Origin: Hyphomicrobiaceae bacterium
Lineage (GTDB): Bacteria; Pseudomonadota; Alphaproteobacteria; Rhizobiales; Devosiaceae
Assembly (NCBI GenBank): GCA_020638065.1
Contig: JACKJG010000005.1
Coordinates: 124,001 to 188,000, forward strand
Direction of reading: 5' to 3'
DNA: 64,000 nucleotides
Part shown: positions 43,943 through 51,744 of the stretch, piece after piece
Layout: each line of letters starts with the position of its first letter
How positions within the stretch are numbered: position 1 is the first letter of the stretch
Notes under the pieces: generated by a model
The model's database searches: none
What the model was told of the DNA's origin: nothing
What the model saw: the letters and a program-made list of their open reading frames with translations, nothing else
Made by a program: the position numbers and the translations under genes

Positions 43943-44914
43943 ATGCGATACTACTACAAATACCAAAGCTTCGGACCACACACAGGTCTAAATTTTGTGA
44001 TGCTATTCAAGCATTCAGCCCACTATTTCCCTCGCAAAAGCTTCCTCAACGATCCAACCGATTGTGAACCTTTTCTAGAAATTCCAAACAACAAGAGCGC
44101 AATTCGCGAAGCTCTCACGAAAATCAGGAATTCGGAACGCTCACTATACTTCGGGCTGGAAGCAGCAAATCTGCTGAGTCAACTTGACTCGGATGACTCC
44201 GATGAAGAAACGTCCAAAGGAACAGGCCTTCTATATCAAAACCCCTTTCTCCAAACAACGGCATCGCCGCTATCAAATGGTCAAAATCTAATCAGGCGGT
44301 TTATGGGGGCGCAAATCGGAATACCGAGAATATTTTCACTTTCGCGGTCATGGAATATTCCACAGATGTGGAGTCACTACGCTGGCGCTCACAGCGGATT
44401 CTGCATCGAATATCAACACGACCCCGATACAGCATCAGATCCGAAATGTTTGGCTATACGATACACTCGCGAGCGATCAAGGGTTTCGCTCGATCTTGTG
44501 CTCCTTTTGGATACCCAAACAGATATCGCAGAGGGAATTCTTGAAAGAGTTTATTGCGAAAAATCGGAAGGATGGCGATCTGAGGAAGAAATTAGGTTTG
44601 TTGCGCGCAAAGTCTGGAAGAACGACGACATATGCGTACTTAGCCTTCCCTCGGGTGATTTTTACAAGATGTCAAACTTGATGCCCAAGCGGATCATTTT
44701 CGGTGCACAATGCGACCAAAACAAAATTGACGAAGTGGCCAAAATAGCGGCAGAGCATCTCGAAGTGGATTCGAGGCCAGAATTCGTAAAGCTTGTACAA
44801 AAGAAGGATTCATATGAGTTCGATGAGCTCGCGATTAAGTTTGATGAATTTGGCAACCGAAAAATACCAAAAATCCCTCCGCTTCCGCCCCTGCCCCCGC
44901 TTAAATCACATTAG
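43943..44914 (+). CDS. DUF2971-domain protein, AT-rich, likely acquired
   Basis: 323 aa from the ATG of MRYYYKYQSFG, the usual DUF2971 start; an in-frame start 42 bp upstream overlaps the hairpin. The DUF2971 core is visible as SFLNDPTDCEPF, FSLSRSWNIPQMWSHYAGAHSGFCIEY and IIFGAQC (quoted in pieces). DUF2971 proteins are often found in defence islands and near mobile elements; their activity is unknown. Composition is far richer in A and T than flanking genes, with different codon use (many AAA, AAT, ATA), suggesting transfer. The C-terminus ends in a Pro-rich IPPLPPLPPLKSH. It is followed at once by the first copy of the composite repeat. Confidence 0.85.
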   Translation: MRYYYKYQSFGPHTGLNFVMLFKHSAHYFPRKSFLNDPTDCEPFLEIPNNKSAIREALTKIRNSERSLYFGLEAANLLSQLDSDDSDEETSKGTGLLYQNPFLQTTASPLSNGQNLIRRFMGAQIGIPRIFSLSRSWNIPQMWSHYAGAHSGFCIEYQHDPDTASDPKCLAIRYTRERSRVSLDLVLLLDTQTDIAEGILERVYCEKSEGWRSEEEIRFVARKVWKNDDICVLSLPSGDFYKMSNLMPKRIIFGAQCDQNKIDEVAKIAAEHLEVDSRPEFVKLVQKKDSYEFDELAIKFDEFGNRKIPKIPPLPPLPPLKSH

Positions 44915-44930
44915 CAGACCGCCCAGCATT

Positions 44931-45225
44931 TCGTCATTCCGGCGAAGGCCGGAATCCATTGAACCCGTCTGCGCGCGCAAGTGGCCGTTTGCATGCGCAA
45001 TGTAAACAACAATGCGCTTCACAAGCCGCAAGGCATAATGGACCCCGGCCTACGCCGGGGTGACGGCGAATCGTGAGGGGCCCTTCGCCGGGGTGATGGG
45101 CAATGGTGGGGAGCTTCGCCAGGGCGACCGATGAGCATGTAGGCTATCGAGGTAGTCACGAGCGGCGCGCGAGCCTTCGGCGCACCAGCAAAATCCCTCC
45201 CCGCGTCGCCCCCGGGCCAGCCGCC
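44931..45225. repeat. composite repeat, copy A (about 295 bp)
   Basis: Begins TCGTCATTCCGGCGAAGGCC and contains two palindromes: ATTCCGGC/GCCGGAAT (44936-44955, GAAG loop) and ACCCCGGC/GCCGGGGT (45042-45061, CTAC loop), 86 bp apart. A partial extra copy of the second palindrome (CTTCGCCGGGGTGA near 45083-45096) is inserted. Then comes a roughly 150-bp tail ending AATCCCTCC..GCGTCGCCCCC. The same order is found in copy B in the same orientation. Confidence 0.85.
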
Positions 45226-45274
45226 GGCGCGAGGCAGACTTGACCTGAGTGCCCATTGACGCTCCCCTCGTGGC

Positions 45275-45565
45275 ATGAGCGGGTGGGTCTACATCATGGC
45301 ATCGCGAAAGCACGGAACGCTTTACATCGGCGTGACCAACAATCTCGTCCGCCGCGTCCACGAACATCGCGAGGGCGTGGTCGAGGGGTTCACCAAGCGC
45401 CACGGCGTTAAGCGGCTTGTCTATTTCGAGGAACACCCGACCATGCCGGCAGCCATCCAGCGGGAGAGGCAGCTCAAGGAGTGGAACCGCGCCTGGAAAA
45501 TCCGGCTGATCGAAGAACAGAACCCGGACTGGCGCGATCTATGGGATCACATCGCAAAACCATGA
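45275..45565 (+). CDS. small GIY-YIG endonuclease-like protein
   Basis: 96 aa, a single GIY-YIG domain (UPF0213/YhbQ-like). The two signature tripeptides read VYIMASRKHGTLYIGVTNN (GIY as VYI, YIG as YIG), followed by the catalytic Arg in LVRRVHEHREG, and the metal-binding Glu in AIQRERQLKEWNR. The ATG at MSGWVYIM gives the usual start. Such minimal proteins are numerous in alphaproteobacterial genomes, and their substrate is unknown. It sits exactly between the two copies of the composite repeat, 50 bp after copy A and 11 bp before copy B, and has host-like GC content. Confidence 0.93.
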   Translation: MSGWVYIMASRKHGTLYIGVTNNLVRRVHEHREGVVEGFTKRHGVKRLVYFEEHPTMPAAIQRERQLKEWNRAWKIRLIEEQNPDWRDLWDHIAKP

Positions 45566-45575
45566 TCGCTAACCC

Positions 45576-45840
45576 TCGTCATTCCGGCGAAGGCCGGAAT
45601 CCATTGAACCCGTCTGCACGCACGGATGGCTGTTGAAACGCACCGCACCAGCAACGTCGCGCATCACAAATCGCAAGGCATAATGGACCCCGGCCTTCGC
45701 CGGGGTGACGCGTAATGGTAGGGAGCATCGCCAAGGCGACGACTGTGCATGCAGGCCTTCGAGGAGGCCATGAGTGGAGTGTGAGAGCCTAGGTGACAAC
45801 GGACGCAATCCCTCCCGGCGTCGCCCCCGGGCTAGCCGCC
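45576..45840. repeat. composite repeat, copy B (about 265 bp)
   Basis: Same orientation and element order as copy A: ATTCCGGC/GCCGGAAT (45581-45600, GAAG loop), shared CCATTGAACCCGTCTGC, 86 bp later ACCCCGGC/GCCGGGGT (45687-45706, CTTC loop) preceded by the shared CAAGGCATAATGG, then a tail with ATGGTAGGGAGCATCGCCA and AATCCCTCCCGGCGTCGCCC. It lacks the roughly 30-bp insertion of copy A. Copies start 645 bp apart. The 137 bp after it up to the DUF2200 gene holds nothing I recognise. Confidence 0.85.
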
Positions 45841-45977
45841 TGCCCCAGCCCAACCCGCTCCCTCCGGCGCGGCTGCTTCCGTGCACCTGAAATCCGGCAA
45901 TGAACCCGCCATTCCCTTGTTGCCCCGCGCAAAGCGTGAAAACCTCGCCGCTCCGGATCGAACTATCGGGCACCAAA

Positions 45978-46349
45978 ATGAAACCGGCCACGACCAAACA
46001 TCGCATCTACACCATGGCATTCGGCGGGGTTTATCCCGCCTATGTCGCCAAGGCCGAGCGCAAGAGCCGTACGCAGGCAGAGGTGGATGAAATCATCCGC
46101 TGGCTCACCGGTTTCAACCAGGCCGAACTTGAGGCGCACATCGCCGACGGTACCGATTTCGAGACCTTTTTCGCCGCCGCGCCGCGCCTGAACCCGGTCC
46201 GCTCCGAAATCCGGGGCGCCATCTGCGGCGTCAGGATCGAGGAAATCGAGGAGGAGACCATGCGGGAAATCCGCTATCTCGACAAACTCATCGACGAACT
46301 GGCCAAGGGCCGACCGATGGAAAAGATTCTGCGCAAGGCACCTGCCTGA
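45978..46349 (+). CDS. DUF2200-domain protein
   Basis: 123 aa from the ATG of MKPATTKHRIYTM. The DUF2200 pattern is strong: HRIYTMAFGGVYPAYVAKAERK, EVDEIIRWLTGF, FETFFAAAP, ICGVRIEEIE and RYLDKLIDELAKG (read in pieces). Cytosolic, no known activity. DUF2200 proteins are small and widespread, often near other small DUF genes, as here. An in-frame start 78 bp upstream lacks family similarity. Confidence 0.9.
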   Translation: MKPATTKHRIYTMAFGGVYPAYVAKAERKSRTQAEVDEIIRWLTGFNQAELEAHIADGTDFETFFAAAPRLNPVRSEIRGAICGVRIEEIEEETMREIRYLDKLIDELAKGRPMEKILRKAPA

Positions 46350-46506
46350 CAGGATGGCCGCGCCCGGCTCACCGACCAACCCACCGGACACCACGCATCG
46401 CCACAATGCGCACACGATCACATAGTCTGTCTTGGATGGCTCGTTTCGCCTCGCTTGTCTTGGCAGGCGAATCTGCCAAACCTGAGCGCCTTGCCGGAGC
46501 CCTCAA

Positions 46507-46947
46507 ATGCGCAGCATCATCTGGATATTCGTCTTCGCGCTTCTCACCCTCGTCATCGCCGGGCCGCTATTGACCGGCCCAATGCTGACCGCGCTCGAGC
46601 AATCCGACTCCAGGGCGCAACAATCTGACGACGTGGCCAAGAGCCTCCTGATCGGCTTCAAGGGCCGCTGGACCCTGTCCGCGCTCAAGACGTCAGCCAC
46701 GCCGGCGTTCGCCGCGTCGCTGTCAGAAGAAGCTTGGCAACGCATGTCGCTCTATAGCCGCCTCGGCCCACTCGAAGACGTGCGCTCCTGCCAGACCGAC
46801 GGTCTTTCCGTCCTCGCTGGCGGCGGCAAGCTTGATGTCACCTGCGGCGTCCTGTTCTCGTTCGGCATCGCGTCTGTCCGCCTGCAGATCGTCGATGAGA
46901 ACGGATGGAAAATCAATGGCTTGCAAGTCGAGGAGATCACGCAATGA
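46507..46947 (+). CDS. small membrane-anchored or exported protein of unknown function (DUF2939-like)
   Basis: 146 aa. N-terminal hydrophobic segment (IIWIFVFALLTLVIAGPLL) as signal or anchor, followed by a soluble domain with two Cys (VRSCQTDG and DVTCGVLF) likely disulfide-bonded, and a C-terminal strand-rich end (IQIVDENGW-like, seen as LQIVDENGWKINGLQVEE). The arrangement resembles DUF2939 proteins, but I am not sure of that. Its stop overlaps the next start as ATGA, so it is coupled to the DUF1801 gene. Confidence 0.75.
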   Translation: MRSIIWIFVFALLTLVIAGPLLTGPMLTALEQSDSRAQQSDDVAKSLLIGFKGRWTLSALKTSATPAFAASLSEEAWQRMSLYSRLGPLEDVRSCQTDGLSVLAGGGKLDVTCGVLFSFGIASVRLQIVDENGWKINGLQVEEITQ

Positions 46948-47318
46948 CGAGCGTCGCCACGTTTCTTGACGGTTTGGACCATCCGCGCAAACCCGAAATT
47001 CTGGCGCTCTGCGACATCATCCGGGCCGCCGGGCCGGATCTGACGGAACAGGTCAAATGGAACGCACCGAGCTTTTGCGCCGACGGTGACGACCGCATCA
47101 CCTTGCGCATCAACCCGCCCAAAGTGCTGCAGATCGTCTTTCATCGCGGCGCGAAAAAGAGGGATAATGTCGGCTTCAAGTTCAACGATCCCACCGGACT
47201 GCTCAAATTCGCCGCGCCCGACCGCGCCATCATGGCGATTGACGGCGCCGATGACTTGGAAAGCAAACGCACCGCGATTACAGAGCTCGTGCCGCTTTGG
47301 ATTCAGGCGGCGCGCTAG
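46944..47318 (+). CDS. DUF1801-domain protein (first of two in the window)
   Basis: 124 aa from the ATG overlapping the previous stop (ATGA). The DUF1801 pattern: FLDGLDHPRKPEILALCDIIR, VKWNAPSFCADGDDRITLRI, IVFHRGAKKRDNVGFKF and FAAPDRAIMAI (in pieces). The fold is that of YdhG/Fra; Bacillus Fra is an iron-binding protein, but most members are uncharacterised. It is only distantly similar to the second DUF1801 protein at 52398. The last codon overlaps by 4 bp with the convergent Cys-rich gene. Confidence 0.85.
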   Translation: MTSVATFLDGLDHPRKPEILALCDIIRAAGPDLTEQVKWNAPSFCADGDDRITLRINPPKVLQIVFHRGAKKRDNVGFKFNDPTGLLKFAAPDRAIMAIDGADDLESKRTAITELVPLWIQAAR

Positions 47319-47557
47319 TCGGTCATCGGGACTTCCGAGAGCCCGCAATAGCCGTGCTCAACCTCGCCAAGGCCATCGCCGCCGTGAGCGAATCGCAAAT
47401 GATGCGATCGCCAGGCCATGCACTCGCCAGCAACGCACAAATAGGCCGCGTCAGTGTGGCTCACACCGCCGGTTTTGGTGTTGTGCAGCCGGTTATTGCC
47501 CTCGACGCGCACATGCGGGCACCATTTGGTGCGCGCTTCGCTTTCACTCATCAGCAT
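47315..47557 (-). CDS. small Cys-rich protein of a phage-associated type
   Basis: 80 aa from the ATG of MLMSESEARTKWCPH, with GGGGG upstream. Four Cys lie in KWCPH, LCVAGECMAWR (Cys-x4-Cys) and GYCGL, a pattern seen in small proteins of phages and genomic islands of Alphaproteobacteria (WCP... C-x4-C-MAWR... GYCGL). The Cys set could bind zinc or an Fe-S cluster (inference). Function unknown. No other phage gene is visible next to it. It is convergent with, and overlaps by 4 bp, the DUF1801 gene. Confidence 0.7.
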   Translation of the reverse strand: MLMSESEARTKWCPHVRVEGNNRLHNTKTGGVSHTDAAYLCVAGECMAWRSHHLRFAHGGDGLGEVEHGYCGLSEVPMTD

Positions 47558-47645
47558 CGGATTTGCCCCCAACTCCGAAAGGAATGCGGGTATTATTCCG
47601 GATTGTGGTTTCCAATTGCTGAACGATGCTCGGACCCGGCGAGCG

Positions 47646-48014
47646 CTATTCGTCCTTGTGTGCCTTCGCCCGCCGGCGTGCCCGCAGCCATGTTTGAATG
47701 CGGGTGACAGCGTTGGTCACCGGCCCGCGCAGCAGGTGTAGGTCGACGGCGAGGAAAAGCAGCCCGAGCGGCAACATCCAGATGCCCAGCACCGGCAAAA
47801 AGCTGAATATGCCGCCAATGATCAGCAGGATTCCGAGCGGAACGCGGATCAGGCGCGCCGCAGGCTGCCGCAGAAAATTGAGCATGCGCGCCAGCCAGCC
47901 GGGGATCGACCGCTCGATCTGGGCGAACTGGCGCTCCAGCCTTCGGCTGGCTTTTTCGTGTCGCTGCGGGTCTTGGGCCACGGCTTTGAGTATCCTTTGA
48001 GCGCTTCCACCCAT
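47646..48014 (-). CDS. small integral membrane protein
   Basis: 122 aa. A charged N-terminal half (AQDPQRHEKASRRLERQFAQIERS) precedes two close transmembrane helices (LIRVPLGILLIIGGIFSFL and LGIWMLPLGLLFLAVDLHLL, joined by a short turn), and a basic C-terminal tail (RARRRAKAHKDE). Similar short proteins with the PLGILLIIGG...LPVLG motif are common in Rhizobiales, with no assigned function. ATG start, no obvious Shine-Dalgarno. It is divergent from the aldo/keto reductase. Confidence 0.8.
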   Translation of the reverse strand: MGGSAQRILKAVAQDPQRHEKASRRLERQFAQIERSIPGWLARMLNFLRQPAARLIRVPLGILLIIGGIFSFLPVLGIWMLPLGLLFLAVDLHLLRGPVTNAVTRIQTWLRARRRAKAHKDE

Positions 48015-48074
48015 CTCTATTTGAGTTGCCTGCCAATGGAAACGCTTTTGCGGCCAAGCCCGTCAAAACACGCC

Positions 48075-48103
48075 TTGCATACGTCGCATCGCATTTGTAT
48101 TAT
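48075..48103 (+). promoter_or_regulatory. probable sigma-70-type promoter of the aldo/keto reductase gene
   Basis: TTGCAT (48075-48080) and TATTAT (48098-48103) are near-consensus -35 and -10 hexamers with the ideal 17-bp spacer, 94 bp before the ATG. Confidence 0.6.
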
Positions 48104-48197
48104 CGTTCATACACTTTCCTGAATCTGCAAATCTTCTCGCCATTCTGGCAGCGCATTTGCATGGCAAAGCACCACAAATCAAAATGGAGGAACGGAT

Positions 48198-49193
48198 ATG
48201 CAATACCGTCGCTTGGGCAAGTCTGGCCTGAAAGTCAGTGAATTCTCGTTTGGCGCCTGGGTCACTTTCGGCAAGCAGGTCGACGTGGACGCCGCCGCAA
48301 AGCTAATCGGCACCGCGTATGACAGGGGTGTCAATTTCTTCGATAATGCAGAAGGTTACGAGTCCGGCATGGCCGAGCAGGTCATGGGCGATGCCATCAA
48401 GAAGCTCGGGCTGAAACGCGATACCTACGCGGTCTCGACCAAGGTTTTCTGGGGCGGCCCCGGCCCGCTCAATCGCGGCCTCAATCGCAAGCACATCTTC
48501 GATGCCTGCCACGCCGGCATGGAGCGTCTGGGTGTCGATTATCTCGATCTCTACTTCTGCCACCGGCCGGATCTCGATACCCCGATCGAGGAAACGGTGC
48601 GCGCCATGCACGACCTGATCAGTCAGGGCAAAGTCATGTACTGGGGCACGTCCGAATGGACCGCCCAGCAATTGACCGAGGCCTATTCGGTTGCGCGTCA
48701 ATACAACCTCACGCCGCCGACGATGGAACAGCCGCAATACAATCTTTTCGAGCGGCAGAAGGTCGAATCCGACTACATCCCGCTCTACGATCTGTTCGGA
48801 CTTGGAACGACAATCTGGTCGCCCCTCGCCTCCGGCCTGCTGACCGGAAAATACAATGACGGCATTCCCGCCGACAGCCGTTACAACCTGCCAGGTTATG
48901 AATGGCTGAAGGATGGCTGGGGCACGGAGCGCATCCAGAGCCGCATCGAAAAGGTCAAAAAACTTGCGATATTGGCCAAAGAGGTCGGCATGCCGATCCA
49001 CCATTTGGCTCTTCTCTGGTGCAATGCCAATCCGAATGTCAGCACGGTCATTCTCGGCGCCTCCCGGCATGAACAGCTCGTGGACAATCTCAACGCACTG
49101 GACGTGAAGGACAAATTGACGCCCGACGTTCTGGAAGCGATAGAGACGATTGTCGACAACAGGCCCAACCCACCGCAGCGCTACGCGGATTGA
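48198..49193 (+). CDS. aldo/keto reductase, voltage-gated K+ channel beta-subunit type
   Basis: 331 aa TIM-barrel NADPH-dependent oxidoreductase. The catalytic tetrad is in FFDNAEGYESG (Asp, Tyr), VSTKVFW (Lys) and YFCHRPD (His). YNLFERQ, WSPLASGLLTGKY and the NADPH-binding VILGASRHEQL near the C-terminus place it with the AKR6/Kv-beta-like group. It probably reduces aldehydes; the substrate is unknown. GGAGG lies 7 nt before the ATG, and a strong promoter is upstream. Confidence 0.94.
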   Translation: MQYRRLGKSGLKVSEFSFGAWVTFGKQVDVDAAAKLIGTAYDRGVNFFDNAEGYESGMAEQVMGDAIKKLGLKRDTYAVSTKVFWGGPGPLNRGLNRKHIFDACHAGMERLGVDYLDLYFCHRPDLDTPIEETVRAMHDLISQGKVMYWGTSEWTAQQLTEAYSVARQYNLTPPTMEQPQYNLFERQKVESDYIPLYDLFGLGTTIWSPLASGLLTGKYNDGIPADSRYNLPGYEWLKDGWGTERIQSRIEKVKKLAILAKEVGMPIHHLALLWCNANPNVSTVILGASRHEQLVDNLNALDVKDKLTPDVLEAIETIVDNRPNPPQRYAD

Positions 49194-49283
49194 TCCAGCA
49201 ATTGCGGCGCATCAACTCCGCCGCAATATTGCCGCGCTATTCTGCGATTCGGCTTTCGTTGGGAACGCAGTCAGGTTTGCGGC

Positions 49284-49808
49284 ATGTGGGGACTTTCAGT
49301 TGTGCGCCGCTCTTTGGTGCTGGCTTCCGCGGCATTTCTGCTCGCGGGCTGTTCGGGTATTGCCGGGCTGGACTTCACCTCGATCACGCCAGTTGATTCC
49401 TTCGGCTCCCGCAGCAATGACACCGCGGGGGCCACACGCTATTCGGGTTCCGAAAAGGAATGCCTGATGCGGGCCATGTATTTCGAATCGAACCGGTCGA
49501 GCGAAGAAGGCATGTTTGCGGTCGGAACGGTCGTCATGAACCGCGTGGCTGACCCGCGCTTTCCCGGCACCATATGCCAAGTCGTCGGCGCTCCGCGCCA
49601 GTTCGCGCCCGGCGTTCTGTCGAGCCCAATGACCGAAGAGCGTCCCAAGGAACTCGCCAGCCGCGTTGCCGACCGAATTCTCGGGGGCGCACGCCACCCG
49701 GGCGTGCGCACCGCCAAGTTCTTTCATCAGGCCGGGCTGCGCTTCCCTTATGGCAACATGCACTATGTGCTCGAAGCCGGCGGAAACGAGTTCTACATCA
49801 AGTCCTGA
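49284..49808 (+). CDS. cell wall hydrolase of SleB/CwlJ type, lipoprotein
   Basis: 174 aa. N-terminal lipoprotein signal with lipobox LLAGC (about residues 20-24), so probably anchored to the outer membrane. The Hydrolase_2 domain has ECLMRAMYFESNRSSEEGM with the catalytic Glu, VGTVVMNRV and ICQVVGAPRQF. It is related to spore-cortex lytic transglycosylases but common in non-sporing alphaproteobacteria, where it likely trims peptidoglycan. The start is the ATG of MWGLSVVRR. Confidence 0.92.
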   Translation: MWGLSVVRRSLVLASAAFLLAGCSGIAGLDFTSITPVDSFGSRSNDTAGATRYSGSEKECLMRAMYFESNRSSEEGMFAVGTVVMNRVADPRFPGTICQVVGAPRQFAPGVLSSPMTEERPKELASRVADRILGGARHPGVRTAKFFHQAGLRFPYGNMHYVLEAGGNEFYIKS

Positions 49809-49817
49809 TGCCCGGAA

Positions 49818-50168
49818 CTACGCCGCGTCAGAGTCAGGTTTGTCCTGATCGTCGCTGTCCGCGTCACGAACAACTTCCAGCTTCACCTTGGCCAAAACGC
49901 CGGCCAAAGCGCCAAGAATGGCAAGCCAAGGCGCGCCTAGAACAAACACGCCACCAATGACCGCACCCGCCGTGAGCGGCACCTCAAGCACCACATCATC
50001 GTTTGCGGACCGCAGCCGCAACTTGCGCACGTTGCCTTCAGAAATCAGACGCGTCACTTCTTCGACAAGGTGCCGTCCAGCGATCTCGATTTCTTCGGTG
50101 AACGATTTCCAGTGATCCCGGTCTTTGCGTTCGCCACTATCATTGTCAAAATTGTCTTGCTCGGACAT
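49818..50168 (-). CDS. DUF4342-domain protein
   Basis: 116 aa. Charged N-terminus, then the DUF4342 core: WKSFTEEIEIAGRHLVEEVTRLI, EGNVRKLRLRS, VLEVPLTAGAVIGG and the hydrophobic segment LGAPWLAILGALAGVLAKVKLEVV (in pieces), probably one membrane helix or amphipathic insertion. Acidic tail of Asp and Ser. Function unknown. It ends 9 bp from the SleB-like gene on the opposite strand. Confidence 0.88.
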   Translation of the reverse strand: MSEQDNFDNDSGERKDRDHWKSFTEEIEIAGRHLVEEVTRLISEGNVRKLRLRSANDDVVLEVPLTAGAVIGGVFVLGAPWLAILGALAGVLAKVKLEVVRDADSDDQDKPDSDAA

Positions 50169-50244
50169 GCTTGGTCTCCCTAGCTTGGCCCGCCCGCATT
50201 AAGCGGATCAGCGCCCTTCGCTCCATCAGGTGGGAACACGGAAC

Positions 50245-50604
50245 ATGCGTTACAAGGCCAGCGACATCGTCAATTATTTTGCACGCGGTTTCGCAATTGC
50301 AGGAATTGGCTTCATCTCGCTGTTTTCATTCGATGTATTCAGCGAATACCCATTCGGTTTTGAAATGTTTTTGGCCTGGTTCATGCACATGATTCCGAGC
50401 TTCATTCTCATGGCCGCACTATGGGTTGCCTGGGGCACCCCGCTTTGGGGTGGTCTGGGATTCTTTGTCATCGGCCTGTTGCCAGGAACGCTCCTCAGCC
50501 AGAACGAAGACTGGGTGAATTTCCTGCTCGGTGCACCGTTTCTGCTTTGCGGGCTGCTGTTTATCGTGGTCTACGTGATCGAGCGTTTCAACGCGCCACA
50601 ATGA
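50245..50604 (+). CDS. small integral membrane protein
   Basis: 119 aa from the ATG with AGGTGGGA about 8 nt upstream; the in-frame GTG at 50230 overlaps this Shine-Dalgarno. At least three hydrophobic helices: FAIAGIGFISLFSFDVF, FLAWFMHMIPSFILMAALWVAW and the tail LLGAPFLLCGLLFIVVYVI. No family recognised. It is divergent from the DUF4342 gene, and its last 17 bp overlap the 3' end of the convergent helicase gene. Confidence 0.8.
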   Translation: MRYKASDIVNYFARGFAIAGIGFISLFSFDVFSEYPFGFEMFLAWFMHMIPSFILMAALWVAWGTPLWGGLGFFVIGLLPGTLLSQNEDWVNFLLGAPFLLCGLLFIVVYVIERFNAPQ

Positions 50605-51676
50605 TCCGCTCCGCCGCCCGGGTCAGGCCCGTATAGAGCCAGCGGGCGGAATCCTCCCGAAACACGAAGCTTTCGTCGAACAGAAACACCTGGTCCCATT
50701 GCGACCCCTGCGATTTGTGCACCGTCAGGCAGTACCCGTAGGTGAATTCGTCCAGTCCCCGGCGCTCCGCCCAGCTCAGCGTCTCTTCCTCTCCAGAAAA
50801 GAAAGCCTTGTGGGTCAGAATGTCGGCCGGACGGGCCGTTTCCTCGGAGAGAACCTCCATCTCGATCCGGCCTTTGGTCTTCTTCTTCACGTGACTGACG
50901 AGCCAGATCTGTCCGTTCAGCAGCCTCTTGGCTGGGTTGTTGCGCAAACAGACCAGCTTTTCGCCGATTTCCGGCAATGCCTTTGAGAAGCCCTTGAGTT
51001 CGCGCAGACGATCATTGTAGGTCACCCGCGTCCGGTTTCGCCCGACCAGCACCTGGTCTGCGGCAAGCACCTCGCCCTGATCGACCTGTTTCCGGCCGAT
51101 AACTTTGCTCTCGCCATAATCACCATATTCCAGCCGCCCGCCCTCGCGAACGGTGCGGCTCATCGCGATGATCGGATTGTCAGCGGCTTGCCGGTGGATT
51201 TCGGTAAGCATGATGTCCGGCTCGACATCCGTGAAAAACCCCGCGCCTTGCACCGGCGGCAACTGAAACGGATCACCCAGCACCAGCACCTTGGTGCCGA
51301 ATGAGAGCAGGTCCTTGCCCAGAGCCTCATCGACCATTGAAACTTCATCGATGACGATCAAATCCGCATCCGCGGCAGGCGATTCCGGATCAATTTCGAA
51401 TTTGGGCACGCCTTCGCTATCGGATACCAGCGTGTAGATGAGCGAATGGATGGTCCCGGCGCCCTTGCAGCCCCGTCGCCGCATGACCGATGCTGCCTTT
51501 CCGGTAAAGGCCGCATAGCGCACCGATTCGAGATCGCCCGCCAAATGGCGCGCGAGCGTGGATTTGCCGGTTCCGGCCCATCCGAACAGGCGAAAAACCT
51601 GCGGTCCGTTCTTCTGCTGCAACCAGTCGGAAACCGCCGTCAGCGCGGCGTCCTGCTGGCCCGTCCATTGCACCAT
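50588..51676 (-). CDS. ATP-dependent DNA helicase, RecD/Dda-like (SF1B)
   Basis: 362 aa. Motif I FGWAGTGKST, Ia AFTGKAASVM, II VIDEVSMVD, III VLGDPFQLPPV, IV EIHRQ, and C-terminal motifs LTVHKSQGSQWDQV and ARWLYTGLTRAAE. This compact layout matches phage T4 Dda and the RecD-like helicases often found alone in alphaproteobacteria, rather than RecD of RecBCD. It should translocate 5'-3' on single-stranded DNA. ATG start at MVQWTGQQ. Its 3' end overlaps the convergent membrane-protein gene by 17 bp. Confidence 0.92.
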   Translation of the reverse strand: MVQWTGQQDAALTAVSDWLQQKNGPQVFRLFGWAGTGKSTLARHLAGDLESVRYAAFTGKAASVMRRRGCKGAGTIHSLIYTLVSDSEGVPKFEIDPESPAADADLIVIDEVSMVDEALGKDLLSFGTKVLVLGDPFQLPPVQGAGFFTDVEPDIMLTEIHRQAADNPIIAMSRTVREGGRLEYGDYGESKVIGRKQVDQGEVLAADQVLVGRNRTRVTYNDRLRELKGFSKALPEIGEKLVCLRNNPAKRLLNGQIWLVSHVKKKTKGRIEMEVLSEETARPADILTHKAFFSGEEETLSWAERRGLDEFTYGYCLTVHKSQGSQWDQVFLFDESFVFREDSARWLYTGLTRAAERIIVAR

Positions 51677-51744
51677 GATCTCTGGCGTTCGCGCGCCGTC
51701 CCTTTATACTCATGCCTCTTATGGCACGAAGGAGCCCAAATGCC

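Noticed and set aside
44931..45840. CRISPR array
   Set aside because: Only two repeat units of hundreds of bases with a coding gene between; no short regular repeats or spacers, and no cas genes.
43943..48014. Prophage or integrative element
   Set aside because: No integrase, transposase, structural gene, tRNA target or attachment-site pair was found; only small DUF genes and repeats.
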